Positions 1 through 9,361 are shown, counted from the stretch's first letter. The stretch: DNA of 38,391 bases from Bacillota bacterium (GCA_023443925.1 JAEZSL010000165.1:1-38391); one strand, 5' to 3'. A program made the numbers and translations. The notes: generated by a model from the letters alone, not told the origin.

Positions 1-192
1 AATCCACTCTGGTTTTATAATTCCGGTAAAATTAACGGGCTTTTCTAACTCAATAATGTTATACCCTTTCCGGTTTATAGCCTTCCTTAAGATTCCGGCT
101 TTACTGAAATTGTCCTGGAAATATAGATAACCGCTAAACAGGATTGCTATAACAATTAGTATTATTAATGTTTTTTGATTCTTTTTTGACAC
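1..192 (-). CDS. Hypothetical single-pass membrane protein, C-terminus cut by window edge
   Basis: Only the first 64 codons are present; the frame stays open to base 1. The start is taken as GTG at 192-190 because AAGGAG lies six bases upstream (204-199); an in-frame ATG at 213 has no comparable ribosome site. The protein starts with a short basic stretch (SKKNQK), then a hydrophobic segment at about residues 8-22 (LIILIVIAILF), then a polar extracytoplasmic part. This is a signal anchor or uncleaved signal peptide. No family is recognised. Two 19-bp direct repeats (267-304) lie in the 117-bp gap just upstream and may belong to its control region. Confidence 0.6.
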   Translation of the reverse strand, partial: MSKKNQKTLIILIVIAILFSGYLYFQDNFSKAGILRKAINRKGYNIIELEKPVNFTGIIKPEWI

Positions 193-266
193 GGCATGCT
201 CCTTGGAAATCATCACTTCTAATGTTACGATAAAATTAATTACCGTGTTAACTATTGCTATTTTTT

Positions 267-304
267 ATTAAGAGTACTATTATTCATTAAGAGTACTATT
301 TTTC
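267..304. repeat. Two tandem 19-bp direct repeats
   Basis: ATTAAGAGTACTATTATTC (267-285) is followed immediately by a copy with one difference (286-304). Each unit contains the palindrome AGTACT. The pair lies between the YvyF-like gene stop (310) and the start of the left-edge gene (192), where it could be a tandem operator or a simple duplication. Confidence 0.75.
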
Positions 305-309
305 ATTGA

Positions 310-690
310 TTATCTAGGTTTGCATCGGCTGCAAAATCTTCCGCTTTTAATTTTAGCCCCGCAGTTTTCACAGGTAAACCAGGCATTGGCGGATTCATCG
401 GAAAAGGCCAGCCGGTCTTCCCTTACCCAGTCTAACAGCTTCGTTGGCAGCATATCGTTGGCTTCTGCAATTTGTACAATAGATGCCCTCGGATGGGCCA
501 TTATATAGTCCTTTACCTTTTCAAACTTCTCTTCCTCTTCTCTCACCAGGGGCCGCAACTTAAATATCGTTTCTTTTTCCGCCGTTTCTTTTTTTTCCTT
601 GGACACTATTTTAGAGCAGTCCGGGCATAACTCCGGCCCGTAAATATAATGAAACAGTCTTCTGCAATTTTTACATACCTTTACTTCCAT
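310..690 (-). CDS. yvyF: YvyF-like flagellar operon protein (TIGR03826 type)
   Basis: A 126-residue protein with an N-terminal CxxC pair (C6, C9) and a second pair (C22, C25), a Lys/Glu-rich linker, then a central helix-turn-helix-like part (VKDYIMAHPRASIVQIAEAN...WVREDRL), and a C-terminal treble-clef-like CxxC...CxxC (CENCG...CSRCK). This matches the YvyF family, found beside flgM and flagellar genes in Bacillus and Clostridia; its biochemical role is not settled. The Bacillus protein is similar in length but the C-terminal zinc ribbon is more marked here. ATG at 690 has GGAG eight bases upstream. No flgM or hook genes follow in this window, so it appears detached from the flagellar cluster or its partners lie beyond the left edge. 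Confidence 0.75.
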   Translation of the reverse strand: MEVKVCKNCRRLFHYIYGPELCPDCSKIVSKEKKETAEKETIFKLRPLVREEEEKFEKVKDYIMAHPRASIVQIAEANDMLPTKLLDWVREDRLAFSDESANAWFTCENCGAKIKSGRFCSRCKPR

Positions 691-1014
691 TCACATATCT
701 CCATTAAAATTTTAGGAACTGCCCGGGTTTACTTAATACAGTCCCTCTGCCATATCTTCGGGTATGCATCTTCAGGCCTTACTTCATTATATAGTTTTTA
801 AAAACCATTTACAATACAATACGTCAAAATCCAGGTCAATTCTATGATTGGCCTCTTTAAGTATTCTGCTCACTGCACTAACCTTTGACAGTAATTGCCT
901 CACGTGGGATGAACTTTTTTCATATGAGATAAAACAGACCTGAAACAGGCTGCTCTCTGTTTCAGGTCTATTTATCTGATTACTTTATTCTATTTTTCAC
1001 CATCCGGTGTTTTA
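691..1014. other. Intergenic region, no gene
   Basis: The 324-bp gap holds the terminator of cassette 1 (936-969) and the upstream region of the YvyF-like gene. A weak match to the flagellar sigma-28 promoter is visible on the minus strand (TAAG at 781-778, 15-bp spacer, CCCGAAGA at 762-755). No credible small ORF was seen. Confidence 0.5.
936..969 (-). terminator. Rho-independent terminator of cassette 1
   Basis: A perfect 13-bp stem (AGACCTGAAACAG / CTGTTTCAGGTCT) with an 8-base loop is followed on the minus strand by GTTTTATC. It lies 45 bp beyond the response-regulator stop. Confidence 0.9.
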
Positions 1015-2487
1015 TTACTTATCCCTCACTTCTTTTTTATCCACTTTCTGATACCAGCTGTTCTTCCGGTATTCGCTTGGTGACACTCCGCATACACTCT
1101 TGAATATCTTCATAAAGTGTTTATCATTCTCATAGCCCACCAGTCTGCTGATATCGTTAATTTTCTCATCTGTTTCTTCCAGAAGCCTTTTCGCTTCCTC
1201 AACTCTGATTTTTTTCAGATAGTTAACAAAATTCATACCGGTATATTGCTTAAAATTCAGGGAAAACAAGGAATAGTTCATAGAAATACAATTGCTTACA
1301 ACCGCCATATTCAGATCACTTTTAAAGTTCTCTTTGATATATCGAACTGCCTGAACAATCTTTTCCTTATTCTTGTAGTCATCAAACTCTTCCATGATAA
1401 GCTGCTGCATTTTTTTTATCCAGTTTTCCAGATGGTCATAATAGATGTCAGCATTAGCATAATCCAAGGGTTCCCTTAGTTCCTGAAAGGACTCTAACTC
1501 AAACTCAATCATACGCTCATAGGTGATAATCAGCTGCTCCAGAATTCTCCTTGTGACCTCCAGCAGGGTTTTAGAGGATATCTTGTTCAACTTAGCCTTA
1601 ACCCGAATGCTGTTAAACTTCCTAATTCCATCCTCCACCTTCTGGGTTCCAAACAATTGAATAAACTGTTCCGGGAAATCCTCCGGTATTGTTTCGTACT
1701 CAAAGACCGCTTCTTTGTAATGATAAAAGGGCAGGCACTTAACAAAGGCTTCTCTCCTGGCAAACAGCGCTTCCTGATAAGCTTCTTTCAATTCACTGAT
1801 TCCGGTATGTACCCTGCTGATACCCATGCAGTATTCCTTAAGGTCTCCTGCCATACCCAGTTTTAACTGCTCACTGTCTTGAATTAACAAGGTCTGCCCC
1901 TCCACATCCCTGAGTACAATACGGACTTCATCCTCTTTCAGCAGGCCGTCTTTATCCTTCAGACAGCAGATCAGATAAGTGTTACCAGGAAACATATAAG
2001 CGAATTGCTTTTCAATTGCTTCAATTTCTTCATCCGTTATACCCTTATTCAATAAAAGATACTTAAGCTGTTGACTTCCAATTTTTTTTGATATATCCTC
2101 TTCCTCTTCCCGATTCTCAAGTTCTTCCTGCAGCCTTGTTATTGTCTTGTAAAATTTTTCACGCTCAATGGGCTTTAACAGATAGTCCTTAACTCCGTTT
2201 CGCAGTGCCTCCACCGCATAATTAAATTCATCATATCCGCTGACCACCAAAACGGCGGGCATATCCGGCAGATCCTGCAGCTGCTTAACTAAGGTTATAC
2301 CGTCCATTTTTGGCATTCGGATATCGGTAATCATCATATCTATTTTTGTATGTAATAATATTTCTAATGCCTCTTCCCCATTTCTGCATTCAATAATTTC
2401 ATTTATGGGAATTGGGGCTCTGTTTAACATTGCCACGATACCCTTTCGTATCATTTTTTCATCTTCTACTATTAATACCTTATTCAT
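1015..2487 (-). CDS. AraC-type response regulator (YesN family), cassette 1
   Basis: The 490-residue protein starts at ATG 2487 (MNKVLIVEDE), with AGGGGAG eight bases upstream; an in-frame start 13 codons earlier has no ribosome site. The receiver domain (about 1-120) has the acidic pair E8/D9, phospho-acceptor D55 (MITDIRMP) and a conserved Lys (YLLKPIE). A middle region of about 250 residues of the YesN kind follows, then two C-terminal AraC helix-turn-helices (about 383-480, ending GVSPSEYRKN). The start overlaps the kinase stop by eight bases (ATGAATAA), so the pair is translationally coupled. It probably activates the cassette 1 genes, using the motif shared upstream of GH94 and the first SBP gene; that link is inferred. 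Confidence 0.93.
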   Translation of the reverse strand: MNKVLIVEDEKMIRKGIVAMLNRAPIPINEIIECRNGEEALEILLHTKIDMMITDIRMPKMDGITLVKQLQDLPDMPAVLVVSGYDEFNYAVEALRNGVKDYLLKPIEREKFYKTITRLQEELENREEEEDISKKIGSQQLKYLLLNKGITDEEIEAIEKQFAYMFPGNTYLICCLKDKDGLLKEDEVRIVLRDVEGQTLLIQDSEQLKLGMAGDLKEYCMGISRVHTGISELKEAYQEALFARREAFVKCLPFYHYKEAVFEYETIPEDFPEQFIQLFGTQKVEDGIRKFNSIRVKAKLNKISSKTLLEVTRRILEQLIITYERMIEFELESFQELREPLDYANADIYYDHLENWIKKMQQLIMEEFDDYKNKEKIVQAVRYIKENFKSDLNMAVVSNCISMNYSLFSLNFKQYTGMNFVNYLKKIRVEEAKRLLEETDEKINDISRLVGYENDKHFMKIFKSVCGVSPSEYRKNSWYQKVDKKEVRDK

Positions 2488-4300
2488 GGTCTGAGCTCCC
2501 CTTATGTGTAATTGGTAACTTAACAACTACTTTGGTATAGCACTTTTCTCTGGAGTAAATACTAATCCCATATTGTGAGCCGAAGGAAATTCTTATTCTG
2601 TCTTGTACATTCTTTAAACCAATTCCGTTACCGCTTCCACCTCCGGATTCAATTTCACCGGAAATTTTCTTATAAATATGATCTATCGTCTCCTGGTCCA
2701 TTCCCTGCCCGGAATCCGTGATTTCAATAATATAATTGTGTTCATTCTCAACAATTGCCTTGATATAAATACTGGAATCTTCCGCCAGTTCCTCTATTCC
2801 GTGATAAATTGCATTTTCCACAATGGGCTGCAGGGTCATCTTAGGAATTTCCTGCTTGTATATAAAATCGGGAATATTAAGTGCCAGTATAATCTGGTAA
2901 TCAAATCTTAAATTGATTAAGTCAAGATAATTCTTAATATACTCCACTTCCTGCTCCACCGTAACATTCTTGGCGCTGAATTTCATGCCGTAGCGCAGCA
3001 GCTTGCCAAGAGAGGTCACCGCATCGGAAATTTCATACTTTTCATCAATTTCCGCCATCATTTTAATTGACTCTAAAACATTATAAATAAAATGAACATT
3101 AATTTGATTTTGCAAAGCTTTGATCTCCGAGTTTTTCATCAATAATTCCCGGCTCAGATTTTCATACATCAGCCGGTCTATGGTATCCAGCATAATGTCG
3201 ATCTCACGGCCTAGCTCACCCATCTCATCGGTTCCGGAACGATTGATTCTGACGTTTAATTCACCCTCCTGAATTCTTGTAATTGTGTTTAAGATTTCAT
3301 AGAATCGTTTCAGCAGCGTCTTTACTACAATATTAATGAGTCCAACCAGGCAGATAAAAGCAATGATCAGACCCAGCATATAAATAGACTGGGTTTTCCA
3401 GACCGTTTTTAAGCTGTTCTCCATACTGATAATACGGATAAAGGTTCCTGACAACTCCTTTACCGGTAAAATTCCGACGATTACCTTTTTATTAAATAGT
3501 TTAGTTTCATAATACTGCTCGCTGCCGTTATCTTTTCCGTTATCCTTTAGAATCCCTTTTACAACTTCCTCTTTATGATCTTCCCACAGGCAGGCTTTTT
3601 CAGAACCGCTGTAAATAGTTCCTTCTTTATCAATAAAGCCGCTCCAATCATCATTAGCAGACCGAAACAACGTATCAAAGACCTCTTCCATCCGCACCGC
3701 AACTTCAATTACCGCAATGTCCTCGTACTCATAGTCGGTTAACGTTGTAATAAGCCCCATGGTATGCTCAGAGGTGTTTACCGGGTTATCGGACATAGTG
3801 TCAGCATAATCAAACTGCCATTCCCCGGATTTAAAGGAATCATACCAGGTAAACTCTTTAAGCCGGTTATGATGAAACAGAATCGGAAACATCTCCGGGA
3901 AGTCATTGGTTCCGGCATATACCCTGATTTGATACAGATAGGGATTAGAATTCACCACATTTTCCAGCATCCCAATGTCATATTGATAGAACTCTAAAAC
4001 CTCCCGGGTATCAAGTTCCTCGTTTCTTTCAAGCAATAAAAGAAATTCACTAAGCTTTTGGTAATTTAAAAATACCTGTGTGGAGGTATTACATAGTTCT
4101 ACTGTTTTCTGAACAACACCATGCATCTGCGTCATTGTATTTTTCATATTACTAATGGCCTGTTTACTGTTGTTATTTTTTAAATTTTGAAATAATAAAG
4201 TGAAAATCCCGCAGACCGGTATGAATATTATCATTCCAATGAGAATTGTGAATTTAATATTTAGTTTTTGTTTTGAAAACCATCGCCTAATCTTCATCAT
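2480..4300 (-). CDS. Sensor histidine kinase (YesM/LytS-like), cassette 1
   Basis: A 606-residue membrane kinase. TM1 is at about 17-39 and TM2 at about 306-328, with an extracytoplasmic sensing domain of about 265 residues between them (dCache-like by position). A HAMP linker (about 329-380) leads to the His_kinase box with H403 (QINVHFIYN), then an HATPase domain with N box ENAIYHG, G1 DSGQGM and G2 GNGIGLKNV. It should phosphorylate the downstream regulator in response to an extracellular sugar signal. The start codon directly abuts the stop of the upstream lipoprotein SBP (0 bp), with only a weak ribosome site inside that gene, which suggests translational coupling. A second ATG follows at once (4297). 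Confidence 0.93.
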   Translation of the reverse strand: MMKIRRWFSKQKLNIKFTILIGMIIFIPVCGIFTLLFQNLKNNNSKQAISNMKNTMTQMHGVVQKTVELCNTSTQVFLNYQKLSEFLLLLERNEELDTREVLEFYQYDIGMLENVVNSNPYLYQIRVYAGTNDFPEMFPILFHHNRLKEFTWYDSFKSGEWQFDYADTMSDNPVNTSEHTMGLITTLTDYEYEDIAVIEVAVRMEEVFDTLFRSANDDWSGFIDKEGTIYSGSEKACLWEDHKEEVVKGILKDNGKDNGSEQYYETKLFNKKVIVGILPVKELSGTFIRIISMENSLKTVWKTQSIYMLGLIIAFICLVGLINIVVKTLLKRFYEILNTITRIQEGELNVRINRSGTDEMGELGREIDIMLDTIDRLMYENLSRELLMKNSEIKALQNQINVHFIYNVLESIKMMAEIDEKYEISDAVTSLGKLLRYGMKFSAKNVTVEQEVEYIKNYLDLINLRFDYQIILALNIPDFIYKQEIPKMTLQPIVENAIYHGIEELAEDSSIYIKAIVENEHNYIIEITDSGQGMDQETIDHIYKKISGEIESGGGSGNGIGLKNVQDRIRISFGSQYGISIYSREKCYTKVVVKLPITHKGSSDHE

Positions 4301-5911
4301 TTATTTCAAACCTAATTTACGTTTTGATTCCTGCATCACTCTGGTATACTCAACATTTAGCTGTTCATATCCCATTTCATGAATCTTTTCCGAATATTTC
4401 TGAAAAATCTTATCAAATTCTTCTTCCGAATCAGCTAAAAGCAAAAGCGGTAAGGTTTTTCCCCATTCCACCTTAATTTTTTTATCTATTTGGGCGAAAC
4501 TGCTGTCGGCGTCAAACACAACATCATACTGACTTGTATATTGGGTGTAAGGAATCGTCCAGTCCTTTAATGATTTCATCAGAGGATCTGTTTTGGGCAG
4601 CCATTGATCCTGCATAACATTATTTTGCAGCATCCAATAGGCGTCATCCGCACCATACAAGCGGTCATATTCTGCCCTGTCCGTATTCAGCAGCTCCTCC
4701 ACCTCCGGTTTCAGTACATATTCACCATCCACCACCTCATAGGTAACACCTTCCACTCCAAGAAATACTTTTTTCTGCCCTTCTTCACTCATTAAGTAGC
4801 TCATAAAGGCAATTGCTCTTTCCGGATTTTTGCAGTTCTTTGAAATTAATGTTATGGTCCAACCATTGATGCCGGTACATGGCAGAACCGGGTTATCTCC
4901 CTTGGAATTCTTTGGCCCGTCCACTGCAATATATACACTTTCCGGATTCGTTGCATTCAGGGTTTTCTGTGAAGCCTGTATATCACTGCCCTGATAAAGC
5001 AGACAAAAATATCTTCCCTTCGCCATTTTTTCTTCCAGTTGTGCCCGTTTATCAATAAAGATATCTTTCGATAAATACCCCATCTCATTTAAATCACGGA
5101 ACAGCTTTAACCAGCTGATATAATCCTTATCCAGAAACCGGTTATTATAGACTCCGTTCACCTCAAAGGGTACCGCCAAGAAGTTTTGCAAATATTTATC
5201 AAAGGAATTACAGCCCTCTTCAAAGAATTCATCCGAACCAATGGGGACCAATGGTTCTCTGTTTACCATAGGAAACATCTCGGCCGCTTTCATTACTGCG
5301 TTCTTAAATCCTTCTATCGTAGTCATATCGGGGCTTCCGATTGCTTCATAAATATCTTTGCGGACTAAAAAGTTCTGATTGCTCCCTACGTTAAGACCGG
5401 TTTCAAAATCCTTTGGCGTATAAGTGGAGTTCGGGTAAGCATACAGATTTCCATCCTCCTTTTGATACCAGGAAATCACCTGGTCATCTGCTACCTGATA
5501 AAAGTATGGGTCATATTGATCAGCCAACTGATTCAGAGCATATACCATATCCTGATCCACCATGGTCTGTACCTGTGAGTCCCACCATCCAACGGTAATG
5601 AAATCCGGAAGTGTATCCGAGGCAATCATAGCTCCCAGCTTTTGAACCTCACTGCCGGTGGGAACCACAAACTTAATACTGACTCCTGTTTCATCAGTAA
5701 TAGCCCTGGAGACAGCATTCTGCCCCCAAGGCGTTGTATACCAGGAATAGTTTATATACCAATCAAAAGTGATGGGCTCCTGTGCATATTTTTTCCACAC
5801 AGGTATGGTCTCTTCTGTCTTGTCGGTATCATTTTTTTCTTTGGATGAACAGCCGGTAAGTATGATTAATATCCAGATGATAAGGCTAATGATAACTTTA
5901 TTCTTTGTCAT
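4301..5911 (-). CDS. Lipoprotein solute-binding protein (LipO/YtcQ-like) paired with the kinase
   Basis: This is a 536-residue extracellular solute-binding protein of family 1. The signal peptide ends in lipobox LTGC, with lipidated C21, followed by a charged linker and a two-lobed binding fold (late motifs GINGWTITLISKNCKNPERAIAFMSYL). ATG 5911 has GAGGG six bases upstream. It lies downstream of the permeases but is fused in arrangement to the kinase (0-bp gap). Cassette 1 already has its own SBP at 7884-9314, so this one may bind the inducing sugar and present it to the kinase rather than to the permease. That role is inferred; being an alternative SBP for the same transporter is equally possible. 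Confidence 0.88.
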   Translation of the reverse strand: MTKNKVIISLIIWILIILTGCSSKEKNDTDKTEETIPVWKKYAQEPITFDWYINYSWYTTPWGQNAVSRAITDETGVSIKFVVPTGSEVQKLGAMIASDTLPDFITVGWWDSQVQTMVDQDMVYALNQLADQYDPYFYQVADDQVISWYQKEDGNLYAYPNSTYTPKDFETGLNVGSNQNFLVRKDIYEAIGSPDMTTIEGFKNAVMKAAEMFPMVNREPLVPIGSDEFFEEGCNSFDKYLQNFLAVPFEVNGVYNNRFLDKDYISWLKLFRDLNEMGYLSKDIFIDKRAQLEEKMAKGRYFCLLYQGSDIQASQKTLNATNPESVYIAVDGPKNSKGDNPVLPCTGINGWTITLISKNCKNPERAIAFMSYLMSEEGQKKVFLGVEGVTYEVVDGEYVLKPEVEELLNTDRAEYDRLYGADDAYWMLQNNVMQDQWLPKTDPLMKSLKDWTIPYTQYTSQYDVVFDADSSFAQIDKKIKVEWGKTLPLLLLADSEEEFDKIFQKYSEKIHEMGYEQLNVEYTRVMQESKRKLGLK

Positions 5912-6049
5912 AGCATTCCCTCTATCTCACGGTTTTTCAACATCAATTTAACCACTTAATCAATTTTTCCTGCAGCTGTAAATTTGATATTGTTACATAT
6001 AGTATAAATGATTTTTACCAGAAGTCATAGTAAATTTTTTCTAAAATTA

Positions 6050-6877
6050 CTACTCTTTTACCGCTCCTGTTGAAATACTGCTGATAATGTATTTTGAGCA
6101 GAAGGAGAATACCACTAAGATGGGAATTACCGAGATTGCTACTGCCAGGTAGATAGCTCCTTGATTACTGGCTATATCCTGTGAGGAATTAAGGGAAGCA
6201 ATCATTACAGGTAAAGTGAATTTATTAGGCGTGTTCAATAAAATCAACGGCACCAGATAACTATTCCAGTTCCCGATAAATGCTCCGATTGACATGGTAG
6301 CAACACCCGGAAGCATAATCGGGAATACAATTCTATGGAAAATATGTATCTCGCTTGCCCCGTCAATTCTGGCTGCTTCCAGTAATGATCTGGATAGTAC
6401 GGATAATAAATATTGTCTTAAGAAAAACACCGTTCCGGGAGCTGCAATGGCCGGAACAATTAAAGGTATATAAGAATTTACCAACCTTAATTTTGCTACC
6501 AGATTATAAAAACCCAGCAGGCTTAATTGTCCCGGAATCATCATAAACACAACAATAACAAGCAATAATATCTTGCCGCCCCTAAAGTGATATACCGCCA
6601 GGGAATAAGCAGTAACTGCCGAAAAGTAAGCGGTCAGCACCGTTGCCGGTACTGCTACCATTAAGCTGTTGGCAAAACCGCGGAATAAGTTAAAAAATCC
6701 AAATACGGCTGCCCAGTTTTCTTTTAAAGAGTCTCCGGGAATAAAGGTAAAGGAAGTCATAATTTCGATGCCGCTTCTTGTAGAATTGACTATCATTAAT
6801 ATAAAGGGCAGCAAGCAGGTTAATGCTAATATGACTAATCCCAGATATAAAATTGATTTTTTAATTCTGTATGCCAT
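6050..6877 (-). CDS. Sugar ABC transporter permease, MalG-like (cassette 1)
   Basis: A 275-residue carbohydrate-uptake-1 permease with six hydrophobic segments. The EAA loop that docks to the ATPase is at about residues 165-190 (LLEAARIDGASEIHIFHRIVFPIMLPG). ATG 6877 is preceded by AAGGAGG that lies inside the end of the upstream permease gene; the two genes are separated by one base. The partner is the MalF-like permease directly upstream. No ATPase gene is in the operon, so a shared MsmK/UgpC-type ATPase is expected elsewhere. Confidence 0.94.
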   Translation of the reverse strand: MAYRIKKSILYLGLVILALTCLLPFILMIVNSTRSGIEIMTSFTFIPGDSLKENWAAVFGFFNLFRGFANSLMVAVPATVLTAYFSAVTAYSLAVYHFRGGKILLLVIVVFMMIPGQLSLLGFYNLVAKLRLVNSYIPLIVPAIAAPGTVFFLRQYLLSVLSRSLLEAARIDGASEIHIFHRIVFPIMLPGVATMSIGAFIGNWNSYLVPLILLNTPNKFTLPVMIASLNSSQDIASNQGAIYLAVAISVIPILVVFSFCSKYIISSISTGAVKE

Positions 6878-6878
6878 A

Positions 6879-7796
6879 TTAATCCTCCTTCTCCCGCATC
6901 ACCCTGTATTGGACAACGGATATGACTAAAATAATTGCAAATAAAGTATAGGCAATGGCTGCGGCATATCCAACCTGATGGGTACCCACTTCAAAACCAA
7001 ACTTAAACAAGTACATAATTACGGTCTGTAAGCTTCCGGAAGGATTTCCGATGGCTCCTCCGCCAATCAGGAACGGAATGTCAAACATCTGAAGACCGCC
7101 AATCAGGGAAGTGATTCCTACATAAAGCAGAATTGGCCGAAGAAGTGGAATTGTAATCTTGCCAAAGATCTTCCATCGTCCCGCCCCATCAATGGCAGCT
7201 GCTTCAAAATAATCCTTATTAATCCCCTGGACGCCTGCCATAAGCAGAATAAAGGAGTTGCCAAACCACATCCAGGCACCGATTGCTGCTACCAGATAGG
7301 GTGCCACGTCACTCCTGCCTAACCAATCAATGGGATTGGTTTTGTTAATACCGGCTAAGGCAAGCATTTGATTGATGGTACCATATCTCCAATCGAATAA
7401 TGTTCTGAATAAAAAGGCTACGGATGTCGCTGCAATAATATTGGGCAGGTAAAAGACAGCCCGGAAAAATCCCAGACCACCTATTCTATATTTAATATCA
7501 CTGAACACAACGGTTAAAAGAAAAGCAATACCCAGCTGTAATACAATGTTAACCCCCCATATTTTAGTGGTATTACCCAGCGCCCTCCAGAAAAACTTAT
7601 CACCTATTACACGGGTATAGTTATCTATACCCACAAATTCAGGAGTGCCAAAACCTTTAAAATTAGTGAAACTCAAATAAAAGGTACGAAATACCGGGTA
7701 TACACTAAAGATCAGGAATGTTACTACAAAGGGTATGATAAAAAGATATGCCATATTATTTCTTCTACCAAGTTTATTACTTTTTCTACCTTTCAT
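6879..7796 (-). CDS. Sugar ABC transporter permease, MalF-like (cassette 1)
   Basis: A 305-residue permease of the binding-protein-dependent transport type, with six TM segments starting at MAYLFIIPFVV. The EAA loop is seen as KDYFEAAAIDGAGRWKIFGKIT. The start is set at ATG 7796: GGAGG at 7812-7808 precedes it, while an in-frame TTG at 7814 overlaps that ribosome site and has none of its own. It forms the membrane channel with the MalG-like protein that follows. A perfect stem-loop (7841-7862) separates it from the SBP gene upstream. Confidence 0.93.
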   Translation of the reverse strand: MKGRKSNKLGRRNNMAYLFIIPFVVTFLIFSVYPVFRTFYLSFTNFKGFGTPEFVGIDNYTRVIGDKFFWRALGNTTKIWGVNIVLQLGIAFLLTVVFSDIKYRIGGLGFFRAVFYLPNIIAATSVAFLFRTLFDWRYGTINQMLALAGINKTNPIDWLGRSDVAPYLVAAIGAWMWFGNSFILLMAGVQGINKDYFEAAAIDGAGRWKIFGKITIPLLRPILLYVGITSLIGGLQMFDIPFLIGGGAIGNPSGSLQTVIMYLFKFGFEVGTHQVGYAAAIAYTLFAIILVISVVQYRVMREKED

Positions 7797-7840
7797 ATGA
7801 TCTGCTTCCTCCAACTCTATACAATGCTATGAACAAAGGG

Positions 7841-7862
7841 GGAGGATTCTTATGAATCCTCC
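7841..7862 (-). other. Intercistronic stem-loop between SBP and permease (cassette 1)
   Basis: GGAGGATTC and GAATCCTCC form a perfect 9-bp stem around a 4-base loop. On the minus strand it is followed by CCCTTTG, not a full U tract. It probably stabilises the upstream SBP transcript or partially terminates before the permeases, giving more SBP than permease. Confidence 0.7.
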
Positions 7863-7883
7863 ATCCCTAATAGAATATTTTAC

Positions 7884-9314
7884 CTATCTATTAACTTTAA
7901 TTTCAGGATAGGTTGATTCCACAACATCATAGAACTCAGAAATAGCTGCATCTTTATCCTTTTCCCCGGTCTTAATGGAGGTTATAGCAGCGCCCCATGC
8001 ATCGCCGATGGCCTTGTCATATTTTGTAACCTTTGAATAATCAATTCCCTTGGCCTGCTCCAGCCAGAACTTGTAAAGCTGCTGTCCGCCGTAGATTTCA
8101 TTCTTATCTTCAGCATGTTTCTCTAAGGTAGGAATATAGGATACCGTATCGCCTTCTGACTTATCAATCCACCATTCCATTGTGTCTTCTGTTAAGGTAC
8201 AGAATTTTAAGTATTCCCAGGCAAGTTCTTTTCTTGCACTGCTTGAACTGATACCGATGAAGGTACCGCCGCCAAATCCATAGGAAGGACCTGCAGCAAC
8301 GCCCCATTTACCGGAGGTTTCGCCTACGTTATCTCTCATGGTTAATACGCCCCATGCAGGAAGGCCATATGCAAATACTTCAACCGTTTCCTTACCTTCA
8401 GTCGCTGCTGCAAAAGATTCAGCATCCCAGATATTCATATCGTCAGTACCCCACTGTGTTTCAGCTGTTAATAAAGGAACCGGTCCCTTCATAGCCTGAT
8501 ACCAGGGAGCTGCCCACTGGCTTGCGAATGCGGTATAGTCATTTTGATATAAGGAGGTACAAAGATCCATATAATCATATCTTGCCTGAGCTACATTTAA
8601 AGTTCCGTCAACCACCCATGCTGAATCACCGGAGAAATAATTTGTTTCCGCATCCGATGCAAAAATCTTATAACCAGCTTTCTTTAAGGTCTCTGCAGTC
8701 TTTAAGATAGTAGGGTAATCTGCAAATAACTTGCCAATCTCGGCCGGATCTTCTGATCCAAATACTTTTTGAGCAATATCTCTTCTATAATAAAAGCCGG
8801 CAGGTGTAATCTGGTAGCTGATAGCTCTTTGTATACCCTCTTTGTCCTGACCTACTTTCCAAACATAATCAACTACTTTGTCAGCATAATCCTGTGCATT
8901 ATAGGGTGCCTGATTTAAGTCTTCAAAGAACCCAGCATCAAACATATCCTCTAGCATCTGCGGCTCACCAACGATGATATCCGGTTCTTTCTCGCCGCCA
9001 AGAAGTGCCGATTGCACTTTTGTAGGATAATCAGCGGGTGCAATAACCACGGTTTCAACCTCTACTCCAGGATTCTTCTCCATAAAATAATCAGAGAACT
9101 GCTGAAGATCCGCTGCAAGCGTCCAGACTACTAACTTACCTTCCAGAGCTTTAGCCGCCTCCGGTGCTGTTGTTGAATCATCTTTTGTTTCCTGCGTGGC
9201 AGCCGGCTTATCTGCTGACGAAGTAGGTTTGTCAGATTTGGTATTGCCGCATCCCACCAGTGAAACTGTCATAACGGATGCCAGCAATACTGCTGCAATT
9301 TTCTTTAATTTCAT
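7884..9314 (-). CDS. Sugar ABC transporter substrate-binding lipoprotein (cassette 1)
   Basis: A 476-residue family 1 SBP. The start is ATG 9314 (MKLKKIAAV), with GGGAGG ten bases upstream; earlier in-frame codons are discarded. The signal peptide ends at lipobox SLVGC (C22), then comes a Ser/Thr/Asp/Ala-rich tether (about 25-55). A mature fold follows with typical late elements such as GGTFIGISSSSARKELAWEY. It delivers an oligosaccharide to the two permeases that follow. The promoter upstream has a -10 TATAAT at 9367-9362 and the motif shared with GH94. Confidence 0.93.
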   Translation of the reverse strand: MKLKKIAAVLLASVMTVSLVGCGNTKSDKPTSSADKPAATQETKDDSTTAPEAAKALEGKLVVWTLAADLQQFSDYFMEKNPGVEVETVVIAPADYPTKVQSALLGGEKEPDIIVGEPQMLEDMFDAGFFEDLNQAPYNAQDYADKVVDYVWKVGQDKEGIQRAISYQITPAGFYYRRDIAQKVFGSEDPAEIGKLFADYPTILKTAETLKKAGYKIFASDAETNYFSGDSAWVVDGTLNVAQARYDYMDLCTSLYQNDYTAFASQWAAPWYQAMKGPVPLLTAETQWGTDDMNIWDAESFAAATEGKETVEVFAYGLPAWGVLTMRDNVGETSGKWGVAAGPSYGFGGGTFIGISSSSARKELAWEYLKFCTLTEDTMEWWIDKSEGDTVSYIPTLEKHAEDKNEIYGGQQLYKFWLEQAKGIDYSKVTKYDKAIGDAWGAAITSIKTGEKDKDAAISEFYDVVESTYPEIKVNR

Positions 9315-9361
9315 ATAATAATATCCTCCCTTTCTCCTCAACTTGTATTGTTGATAAATTA

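Noticed and set aside
7797..7814. TTG start for the MalF-like permease six codons upstream of the ATG
   Set aside because: The codons coincide with the GGAGG ribosome site of the ATG at 7796, and nothing resembling a ribosome site precedes the TTG.
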